Assembly (NCBI GenBank): GCA_012513425.1
Contig: JAAZCF010000137.1
Coordinates: 1-7,751, forward strand
Origin: Bacteroidales bacterium
GTDB lineage: Bacteria; Bacteroidota; Bacteroidia; Bacteroidales; UBA932
Reading direction: 5' to 3'
Length of the DNA stretch: 7,751 nucleotides
How positions within the stretch are numbered: position 1 is the first letter of the stretch; the number at the start of each line of letters is the position of its first letter. Shown here one piece after another: positions 1 through 6,194 of this stretch. The notes below the pieces were generated by a model that searched no databases, was not told the DNA's origin, and worked only from the letters and a program-made list of their open reading frames with translations. The position numbers were made by a program, and so were the translations under genes.

Positions 1-1
1 A

Positions 2-1090
2 TCCTACCCTCAGATCGATGGTATACCACAGTTAAAAAAAGAAGCTTCCTACTTCATAAAGAACTTTTTAGACTTGGATGTTGACGGCGAAAACTGTCTG
101 CCAACAGTCGGCTCTATGCAAGGTGCTTTTTCTTCATTTTTGATTTGTAGTAGAGTTAGCAATGCAAAGGACACCATTCTGTTCATTGACCCTTGCTTCC
201 CTGTTCACAAATATCAAAACAAAGTGCTGGGCATCAACGTTGAGTCTTTTGATATATATGATTTCAGAGGAGAAAAGCTTCGCGACAAACTTGAGAGTAT
301 TTTTGCTACGGGCAGAATTCACAGCATGCTCTATTCAAACCCAAATAATCCATCATGGGTATGTCTCACAAATGAAGAGTTGAAAATCATCGGCGAGTTG
401 GCCACAAAATATGATGTAATAGTATTGGAAGATTTGGCCTACTTCGGCATGGACTTCAGAAAAGATTATAGTCATCCCGGAGAAGCTCCATATCAACCAA
501 GTGTTGGAAAATACACTGACAATTACGCCTTACTTATTTCAAGTGCCAAAGCTTTCAGCTATGCCGGAGAGCGTGTAGCTATTCTAGCGATTTCCGACAA
601 GTTGGCGAAGCGTCACTTCCCTGACTTGCTCACCCACTTCAATTCCGACACATTCCGTAACGCTATTGTTTACGGAGCCCTTCACCCTCTGTCATCCGGA
701 ACATCTCATTCTGCCCAATATGCCTTGGCAGCCATGTTCAAAGCAGTAAATGACGGCACATACAACTACCGCGATGATGTCATTGAGTATGGTCGCAAAG
801 CCCGCATCATGAAAGAGGCCTTTCTTGCTAATGGTTTTGTGATAACCTACGACAAAGATTTGGATAAAGACATTGCTGATGGTTTTTATTTTACCTATGG
901 TTATCCGGGCTTTACCGGCAGTGACCTTGTGGAAGAAATGTTGCTCTATGGAATCTCTGCAATATCTCTATATACATGCGGAAGTACACGTGAAGGCATC
1001 AGAGCCTGCACATCTCTCATCACTCGCGACGAGATAGCCGAGTTGGCTAAAAGACTTGCGTTATTCCATGAAGATCACCCCATTAAATAG
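2..1090 (+). CDS. PLP-dependent fold-type I aminotransferase, 5'-truncated by the window edge
   Basis: The reading frame is open from base 2, and the residues before the TTG at 74 (YPQIDGIPQLKKEA) already resemble the conserved Y-x-x-x-x-G-x-P-x-L-R/K region of class I/II aminotransferases, so the true start is upstream. About 362 residues are visible; this family usually has 390-440. Visible family landmarks are the NPNNP motif (338-352) that holds the cofactor, the Asp of EDLAY (431-433) that pairs with the pyridine nitrogen, the Schiff-base Lys in SSAKAFSYAGER (548-550) with the following Gly-x-Arg, and the C-terminal Arg of EGIRACTS (1001-1003) that binds the substrate carboxylate. All catalytic residues in view are intact, so a soluble cytoplasmic enzyme is expected. 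The amino acid substrate cannot be assigned. It lies 112 bp upstream of the Hdr-like operon on the same strand and may be co-transcribed, but no functional link is shown. Confidence 0.93.
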   Translation, partial: SYPQIDGIPQLKKEASYFIKNFLDLDVDGENCLPTVGSMQGAFSSFLICSRVSNAKDTILFIDPCFPVHKYQNKVLGINVESFDIYDFRGEKLRDKLESIFATGRIHSMLYSNPNNPSWVCLTNEELKIIGELATKYDVIVLEDLAYFGMDFRKDYSHPGEAPYQPSVGKYTDNYALLISSAKAFSYAGERVAILAISDKLAKRHFPDLLTHFNSDTFRNAIVYGALHPLSSGTSHSAQYALAAMFKAVNDGTYNYRDDVIEYGRKARIMKEAFLANGFVITYDKDLDKDIADGFYFTYGYPGFTGSDLVEEMLLYGISAISLYTCGSTREGIRACTSLITRDEIAELAKRLALFHEDHPIK

Positions 1091-1202
1091 CATTTTTAGG
1101 GGAATCCTTACGTAATAATTCGAAATTGTTACCAGCATTTTTTATAATTTACCAAGGTTTGAACATTTTATTTACAAATTTGCTTAATACTAAAATCAAA
1201 CC
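1091..1202 (+). promoter_or_regulatory. AT-rich leader of the Hdr-like operon; possible weak promoter
   Basis: This 112-bp gap is the largest before the five-gene cluster. I see no clear terminator hairpin for the aminotransferase. Fragments of the Bacteroidota promoter consensus (TTTG at -33, TAnnTTTG at -7) occur: TTTG at 1158-1161 and CAAATTTG at 1175-1182, which matches the -7 element except at its first base. The spacing between them is 13 bp instead of the usual 19-21, so they do not form a good pair. The bases just before the ATG at 1203 are A-rich with no Shine-Dalgarno sequence, as is common in Bacteroidota. A promoter here is an inference from gene layout; read-through from the aminotransferase is equally possible. 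Confidence 0.3.
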
Positions 1203-1898
1203 ATGGGAAAGCTCTATGATCGTCTTGTAAAAGACATACGCATAAAAGAATGGCTAAAGGCCTGCATCAATTGCGGCGTTTGTGTGGCTATTTGCCCCGC
1301 TGCAGAGTTTTATAAATATAATCCGAAGACTATTGTCAACATTGTGCAGAGTCACGATGATGAGCAGATAGAAGCTCTTCTGAAAAGCGATAATATATGG
1401 TATTGCGGAGAATGCATGTCCTGCATGACTCGTTGCCCACGCAAAAATGCACCAGGAATGATTATAATGGCGCTTCGCTCTCTCAGCATCGATATGGGAT
1501 ATTTCGTAGAGAGTGAAAAAGGCCGTCAACAACTGCCGCTTCAACGCACATTTTGTAGCAACATTCTCGATTACGGCTATTGCGTCTATCCTCGCACTTT
1601 TGCCTATGAAGACCATCCAGAGAGTGGCACAGTAGGCAAATGGATTAGCGATAATCTGGAAGATGTCCACAAAAGGTTAGGCAGCAATCTGGATGGAGAA
1701 GGTCCTGGCGTACTTCGCAAAATACCGAAAGAGTCTCTCGATGATCTGAAAGCCATTTTCGATGTTACAGGAGCTACTGCCAGAATGAAACTAGTAGAAG
1801 ATGCGTCTGCAAAAAAAGCACAAGAGATGGGCCTTTCTATAGAAGAATATGTTAAAAAAGCATTTAATGACCCCGGCCACGGCCATACAAACGAGTAG
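1203..1898 (+). CDS. HdrC-like 4Fe-4S dicluster protein (first of two), C1-type
   Basis: 231 residues. Two classical cubane-cluster motifs are visible: C21-x2-C24-x2-C27-x3-C31-P and C68-x2-C71-x2-C74-x3-C78-P, separated by a helical segment, as in HdrC/GlpC-type ferredoxins. HdrC proteins carry electrons between the flavin subunit HdrA and the catalytic CCG subunit HdrB. No transmembrane segment or signal peptide is seen, so a soluble cytoplasmic subunit is expected. After the second motif there are about 150 more residues, longer than a minimal HdrC, with two further cysteines in the FCSNILDYGYCVYP stretch and a charged tail ending PGHGHTNE. The next gene starts 5 bp after the stop, so the two are almost certainly co-transcribed. 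The ATG at 1203 places the first Cys motif at residue 21, as expected for this family. Family assignment is confident; the identity of its partners rests on the neighbours. Confidence 0.88.
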   Translation: MGKLYDRLVKDIRIKEWLKACINCGVCVAICPAAEFYKYNPKTIVNIVQSHDDEQIEALLKSDNIWYCGECMSCMTRCPRKNAPGMIIMALRSLSIDMGYFVESEKGRQQLPLQRTFCSNILDYGYCVYPRTFAYEDHPESGTVGKWISDNLEDVHKRLGSNLDGEGPGVLRKIPKESLDDLKAIFDVTGATARMKLVEDASAKKAQEMGLSIEEYVKKAFNDPGHGHTNE

Positions 1899-1903
1899 AC
1901 ATT

Positions 1904-2974
1904 ATGATTAAAGAAGGTAAAGTAAAGATTTGGTCAGACTACCAAAAAGAAATTCCGGATGATCACTGGTTCTATGTCAGAAGTTGCATCCGTCAAAACT
2001 TTTTTCCAGCCGCTGAAGTAACTTTTCTAAAAATACTCAGAGAAGAGCTTGGAAAAGATATTTATGAGACTCCTCGACACACTACATGCGGAGGCATCGC
2101 TTATCACCTGGAATGCATTCCTCAAGAGACACAAATGACAATCATTGCCAGACAGTTTGCTTTGATGACGGAAGCCGGATATGAAAACTATACCTGCAGT
2201 TGCGTCACTTCCTTTGGTCTCTACTCAGAGACTCTTGAGACTTGGCATGAAATGCCTGAGGTTGAGGCGAAGATTCGTGAGAACCTTTGGAAATCGTGTC
2301 GTATGGAATTTAAAGTGCCGAAATATCTGGCTCATACCAGTGACCTATTCTACAAATTCAGAAACGATATATCAGCCAAAGCCAAATATCGCCTTGTCAA
2401 CAAAGAGACTGGCGAACCTCTAAAGGTTGTTGAGCACATTGGTTGCCATTATGCTAAGATGTTTCCATCCAAAGGAGTCGGTGGAGCTGAATATCCTTAT
2501 GTATTGGCTGGCATGGCAGAAAGTTGGGGCGGCAATATCATTGACTATCCTGAGAGACGCCATTGCTGCGGCTATGGCTTCCGTCAATATCATGTCAAGG
2601 CCAACAGAGGTTATTCTCTTTCCAATTCTTACAAAAAATTTGAATCAATGGAGCCTTACCATCCTGATATGATTATTACCAACTGCCCCGGTTGCCATTA
2701 CTTCATGGATCGTTGGCAATATGTCATTGCAGAGCAGACGAGGAAAACTTATGGTCAGAATGGCTACGGCATTCCTGTCTTCACTTACGAAGAAGTAGCA
2801 GGACTTACTCTTGGCTACAACCCTTGGGACCTGGGATTGCAAACACACCAGGTGGCTGTTGAGCCTCTTTTGGACAAAATTGGCATTGAGTATAATGCAA
2901 GTGAAAAATATCTTGGCACAGGAGGCAAACTAATCTGTACACCAGAATTTCCTATGAGTATAAAATGTTGCTAA
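1904..2974 (+). CDS. HdrB-like CCG-domain protein with a degenerate N-terminal cluster site
   Basis: 356 residues, soluble. HdrB proteins hold two noncubane [4Fe-4S] clusters, each bound by a CCG motif (C-x31~39-CC-x33~38-C-x2-C), which together cleave a disulfide in methanogen HdrB. Here the C-terminal motif is complete: C181, C221-C222 (HCCGYG), C261-x2-C264 (NCPGCHYF). The N-terminal motif is degraded: C28 is present, but the CC pair reads T61-C62 (TTCGG), and the last pair reads C98-x-C100 (TCSCV) instead of C-x2-C. At least one cluster ligand is therefore replaced, and this half may bind a different cluster or none. The C-terminus ends in Cys-Cys. The start codon of the next gene follows the TAA directly with no gap, indicating tight coupling. 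The reaction is unknown; it should not be assumed to reduce CoM-S-S-CoB, since nothing here suggests a methanogen. Confidence 0.88.
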   Translation: MIKEGKVKIWSDYQKEIPDDHWFYVRSCIRQNFFPAAEVTFLKILREELGKDIYETPRHTTCGGIAYHLECIPQETQMTIIARQFALMTEAGYENYTCSCVTSFGLYSETLETWHEMPEVEAKIRENLWKSCRMEFKVPKYLAHTSDLFYKFRNDISAKAKYRLVNKETGEPLKVVEHIGCHYAKMFPSKGVGGAEYPYVLAGMAESWGGNIIDYPERRHCCGYGFRQYHVKANRGYSLSNSYKKFESMEPYHPDMIITNCPGCHYFMDRWQYVIAEQTRKTYGQNGYGIPVFTYEEVAGLTLGYNPWDLGLQTHQVAVEPLLDKIGIEYNASEKYLGTGGKLICTPEFPMSIKCC

Positions 2975-4003
2975 ATGGCTGAAAATATCATTATAATTGG
3001 AGGAGGCCCCTGCGGTTTGGAGGCTGCTAAAACCCTCAGAGATTTGGGCTATGCCCCTATCATTTTAGAAAAAAAACAAGAGTTAGGAGGTCATCTTCGC
3101 AAATGGGATAGACTTTTCCCTGAAGGAGTCCAAGCCAAACAGGTGCTCAAAGAGCTTACCTCCGGGCTCAAAGGCATAGAATGGCACACCAGTGTTGACA
3201 TCGAAACAATAGAAAAGTCCAGAAAGGGCTACACAGTGACTCTTTCCACAGGCGTATCATATAACTCACCGGCTTTGCTTTTGACCAATGGTTTCAAACT
3301 CTTTCCTGCAGAGAAAAAAGAAGAATATGGCTATGGTATTTATGACAAAGTCATCACCAATGCCGACTTGGAGCAATATTTTGCTAAAGGAAAAGATAAT
3401 GTCATCAAAAAGCCAAAGACAATAGGATTTGTGCACTGCGTGGGATCGCGCGATGAAAAAGTCGGCAACCGCCAATGCTCAAAAGTCTGCTGCGCCACTG
3501 CTGTCAAGCAAGCCTGCGAGATGAAAGAGTTGTTTCCTGACGCCACCATCTACAGCTTCTATATGGACCTTCGTCTCTTTGGCCGTAACTATGAAGACAT
3601 GTATCTCACTGCTCAGAAAAAATATGGCATCCGCTATATCAGAGGCCGTGTGTCTGAAGTGTCTGAAGATATTGATGGCAGCCTTATTGTGAAGGCTGAG
3701 GACACCCTTCTCTGCAAGCCTCTTCGTCTGAAAATAGATCTTCTGGTGCTAATGACAGGCATTGTGCCTGAAAACAGCAGCGCATCTCTCGCACAGCAGT
3801 TGAACATCGAGCTTGGTGAAGATGGCTTCTATAAACCAAAAGACACAATTCTTGAGCCTTGCATGGCCGAAAATAATGGCTTGTTCATGGCCGGAGCATG
3901 CACCGGTCCAAAGACTATTCCTGAGACATTAAGTGAAGCTAGAGCAGCTGCAGTCCAAATACATAATTACTTAAATAAATCATGGATTTCGGGTATTCTT
4001 TAA
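2975..4003 (+). CDS. Short HdrA-like FAD/4Fe-4S oxidoreductase (sHdrA/QmoA-type)
   Basis: 342 residues. The N-terminus is an FAD-binding Rossmann fold: a beta strand, GGGPCG at residues 9-14, and E32 at the end of the second strand. The HdrA signature follows: C155 in HCVGSR, then C168 and C172-C173 in QCSKVCC, giving C-x12-C-x3-CC, the arrangement that binds the [4Fe-4S] cluster beside the flavin in HdrA. The C-terminal FAD motif is GACTGP (307-312). The N-terminal cluster domain and the ferredoxin inserts of full-length methanogen HdrA (about 650 residues) are absent, so this is the stripped-down form seen in sulfur-oxidiser sHdrA or QmoA. It would pass electrons between an FAD and the two HdrC-like ferredoxins encoded on either side. 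No hydrogenase, MvhD or FloxABCD partner is in the window, so flavin-based bifurcation is not supported. Confidence 0.9.
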   Translation: MAENIIIIGGGPCGLEAAKTLRDLGYAPIILEKKQELGGHLRKWDRLFPEGVQAKQVLKELTSGLKGIEWHTSVDIETIEKSRKGYTVTLSTGVSYNSPALLLTNGFKLFPAEKKEEYGYGIYDKVITNADLEQYFAKGKDNVIKKPKTIGFVHCVGSRDEKVGNRQCSKVCCATAVKQACEMKELFPDATIYSFYMDLRLFGRNYEDMYLTAQKKYGIRYIRGRVSEVSEDIDGSLIVKAEDTLLCKPLRLKIDLLVLMTGIVPENSSASLAQQLNIELGEDGFYKPKDTILEPCMAENNGLFMAGACTGPKTIPETLSEARAAAVQIHNYLNKSWISGIL

Positions 4004-4311
4004 GCAAAAGCTCAACTATGAAAATTGAGAACTTGGAAAATTCCAAGTTTAAAGCATTAGCCAAATTGGAGCCTGATGCTACCAAATGCATTGGCTGCGG
4101 TTGTTGCACAGCTTCTTGCTCTGCCGGAGTGTTTGCCGACATGAGCCTACGTCAAATTCTGCTTAGCCTCCAGAGAGATTGCCAAGACAAATATCTGCCA
4201 ATGTTGCAAAACTGCATGCTCTGCGGAAAATGTATGTTGGTTTGTCCAAGAGGCATCAATACCCGTCACCTTATCCTGAGTATTTGTAAAATATACGGCA
4301 TAGAGCAATGA
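3982..4311 (+). CDS. HdrC-like 4Fe-4S dicluster ferredoxin (second, short), C2-type
   Basis: 109 residues from the ATG at 3982, or 97 from the ATG at 4018. Two cubane motifs are present: C36-x2-C39-x2-C42-x3-C46 (followed by Ser, not the usual Pro) and C78-x2-C81-x2-C84-x3-C88-P, then RGINTRHLILSICK, a typical HdrC ending. Between them MSLRQILLSLQ matches the HdrC helix. The first ATG overlaps the preceding gene by 22 bp; the second lies 14 bp after its stop. Residues before M13 are not conserved in character, so the ATG at 4018 is a real alternative and I cannot decide between them. The stop overlaps the next start (ATGA, 4308-4311), which implies translational coupling to the membrane subunit. 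The likely role is a soluble electron relay between the HdrA-like flavoprotein and the membrane fusion protein. Confidence 0.88.
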   Translation: MDFGYSLSKSSTMKIENLENSKFKALAKLEPDATKCIGCGCCTASCSAGVFADMSLRQILLSLQRDCQDKYLPMLQNCMLCGKCMLVCPRGINTRHLILSICKIYGIEQ

Positions 4312-6122
4312 GAGAAAGATTTTTAGTCGGGTTTGATCCATTTGTGCTGCCTTTTTTGTGCGGAATGGTGTTCGTGCTGGCCTATTGCTTATTTTACCTC
4401 GTACGAATCCTCGCTCAACTCTCGGCTGAAGACAGAAAGAAATTTTTCAAAAGCCTGCTCCTTCCGTCCAATGCACTGAAGAACATAAGAGACATGTTCT
4501 TGGATTGTCTCATCCATGTCAAATTATGGAAAAGGAATCCAAATTTGGGATACATGCACTCATCCATCGCTTTCGGATGGTTCATGCTCATTGTCATTGG
4601 TCATATTGAGACCTTTATGTATGTCCCAGGCAAGGCAGGTCTTTTCTACTACCCTATTTTCTTTAGATATTTCATGGAGGTAGATAATCAAGAGCTCAAA
4701 GGTTCTTTATTATTCTTCCTCATGGACTTCTTTCTTCTGATAGTCCTCAGCGGCATTTTGCTTGCCATGATCAAACGTATCTGGCGCCGATTTTTCGGCA
4801 TGCGCCGCACCACCAGGCTGTCAATTACCGACCACATAGGCTTATATTCTTTATGGGCCATCTTCCCTTTGAGATGGATTGCAGAAGGCTTCACCGCCGG
4901 AGTTGCCGGAGGCAGCTTTATGACCATTCCTATCAATATGCTGCTCAAAAATTTCATGAGCAATCCGGAGAACTTTAATATCGCTTGGTGGCTCTACTCT
5001 ATAGCTTTGGGAACCTTTATGTTCGCTTTGCCATTCAGCAGATATATGCACATTCCTGCAGAAATTTTACTCATCCCAATGAAAAGAGCAGGGCTAAAAG
5101 TGTATCACCCCCGCAAAGGCTTTGCTTTGGCGCAAATCTACACTTGTCCAAGTTGCGGAGTCTGCATTGACGCTTGCCCTATGTCAGCCAACAAGCAGAA
5201 TTGCAAGGACACTACTGTCTATTTGGTAAGGCAGCTCAAGCGCAACAATGCCCGCAGAATGAATGCAATGTCCAACAAATGCTTGATGTGTGGCAAATGC
5301 CAGGAAGTGTGTCAAATAGGCCTTCAGTCCTACGACATTCGCATGAATATCAGAGAGCGAGCCAGATATAACATCCAGCTCAAGCACAATTATCTGGCCT
5401 CATATAATCCTGACATTAAGCAAGCCAAAGTGCTGTACTACGCCGGCTGCATGAGCTCCCTCACCCCTGTGATTGGACGTTCTATCAAAAAATTACTTTC
5501 TATAGCCAAGGTAGATTACACTCAAATGGACGAAGGTGGCGGCATCTGCTGTGGTCGTCCGTTAATCCTGGCCGGAAAAAAAGCTGAAGCTCAAGCCATG
5601 ATAGCCAAGAACACCGAAATCATTAAAGCCAGCGGTGCTTCGATTTTGCTGGTCAGTTGCGCCATCTGCTACAGAGTGTTCAAAAATGAATACAAGCTTT
5701 CAGGAATCAGAGTCATGCATTACACGGAATATTTCAACGAACTCATCAAGAAAGGTAAATTGCCTATCACAAAAGGCAATGTCAGATATGCTTATCACGA
5801 CCCTTGCGACTTAGGGCGCGGCTGTGGCATCTATGATGAGCCTCGCGAAGCATTGTCTTTCGTCGGCGGATTGGCCCATGCAGAAAAAGAACGCGCCATG
5901 AGTGTGTGCTGCGGCGGCTCTATCGGCAGTCTCACGCTCAATCATGAGGACAGAAAGCCAATAGTTGAAGCATCCATTTCAAATATGCTCTATTCCAATC
6001 CTGATTATATAGTCACTGCCTGCCCTCTCTGTCAAAAGACATTCTCTATGTATTCACCTGTGGAAGTTCTTGATTTTGCCCAAGCTTTGTGCAATGGTCT
6101 GCAAGAAAAAGATGTTAATTAA
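4308..6122 (+). CDS. Membrane HdrE-HdrD-like fusion: heme-b-type TM domain, two 4Fe-4S sites, two CCG domains
   Basis: 604 residues. The N-terminal third has five predicted membrane helices (about 12-35, 85-107, 131-153, 174-196, 226-247), as in HdrE/NarI/DsrM. Candidate heme-b His ligands are H84, H99, H176 and H248; that family exchanges electrons with quinones. Next come two cubane motifs, C280-x2-C283-x2-C286-x3-C290-P and C325-x2-C328-x2-C331-x3-C335 (Gln in place of Pro). The C-terminal half carries two complete CCG motifs: C381, C414-C415, C451-x2-C454; and C500, C534-C535, C572-x2-C575. The domain order equals HdrE fused to HdrD (or DsrM to DsrK), with the iron-sulfur part expected on the cytoplasmic side. 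It is the last gene of the operon and overlaps the previous one by 4 bp. Inference: it links menaquinone to thiol/disulfide-type chemistry; the substrate and the direction of electron flow are unknown. Confidence 0.92.
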   Translation: MRERFLVGFDPFVLPFLCGMVFVLAYCLFYLVRILAQLSAEDRKKFFKSLLLPSNALKNIRDMFLDCLIHVKLWKRNPNLGYMHSSIAFGWFMLIVIGHIETFMYVPGKAGLFYYPIFFRYFMEVDNQELKGSLLFFLMDFFLLIVLSGILLAMIKRIWRRFFGMRRTTRLSITDHIGLYSLWAIFPLRWIAEGFTAGVAGGSFMTIPINMLLKNFMSNPENFNIAWWLYSIALGTFMFALPFSRYMHIPAEILLIPMKRAGLKVYHPRKGFALAQIYTCPSCGVCIDACPMSANKQNCKDTTVYLVRQLKRNNARRMNAMSNKCLMCGKCQEVCQIGLQSYDIRMNIRERARYNIQLKHNYLASYNPDIKQAKVLYYAGCMSSLTPVIGRSIKKLLSIAKVDYTQMDEGGGICCGRPLILAGKKAEAQAMIAKNTEIIKASGASILLVSCAICYRVFKNEYKLSGIRVMHYTEYFNELIKKGKLPITKGNVRYAYHDPCDLGRGCGIYDEPREALSFVGGLAHAEKERAMSVCCGGSIGSLTLNHEDRKPIVEASISNMLYSNPDYIVTACPLCQKTFSMYSPVEVLDFAQALCNGLQEKDVN

Positions 6123-6127
6123 TTTTA

Positions 6128-6159
6128 TTTGCAAGCTATTTATTATAAATTAGCACTTG
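6128..6159 (+). promoter_or_regulatory. Candidate Bacteroidota promoter for the esterase gene
   Basis: TTTG at 6128-6131 is followed after 19 bp by TAGCACTTG (6151-6159). This resembles the Bacteroidota consensus TTTG-N19~21-TAnnTTTG, although the -7 box has one extra base and a C in the T run. Transcription would begin a few bases after 6159, giving a leader of roughly 30 nt before the ATG at 6195. The leader is AT-rich with no Shine-Dalgarno sequence. I see no terminator hairpin for the upstream operon in this 72-bp gap, so some read-through is possible. Confidence 0.33.
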
Positions 6160-6194
6160 AAATAATATAACACTTAATTTTCAACCTACAATTT

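Noticed and set aside
74..1090. TTG at 74 as the true start of the aminotransferase
   Set aside because: The frame is open to base 2 and the residues before 74 match the conserved N-terminal part of the family, so the gene is truncated by the window edge.
2975..4003. Full-length bifurcating HdrA
   Set aside because: The protein is about half the length of methanogen HdrA and lacks the ferredoxin modules; no bifurcation partner is encoded in the window.
4415..4963. Minus-strand open frames inside the membrane fusion gene
   Set aside because: They are shadows of a strongly supported plus-strand gene with intact cluster motifs and show no recognisable domain.
1203..6122. LutABC- or GlpABC-type lactate or glycerol-phosphate oxidase
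   Set aside because: Although CCG and ferredoxin domains are shared, there is no LutB/LutC or GlpA domain, and the HdrA cluster motif plus the heme-b-type membrane fusion fit an Hdr-like complex.
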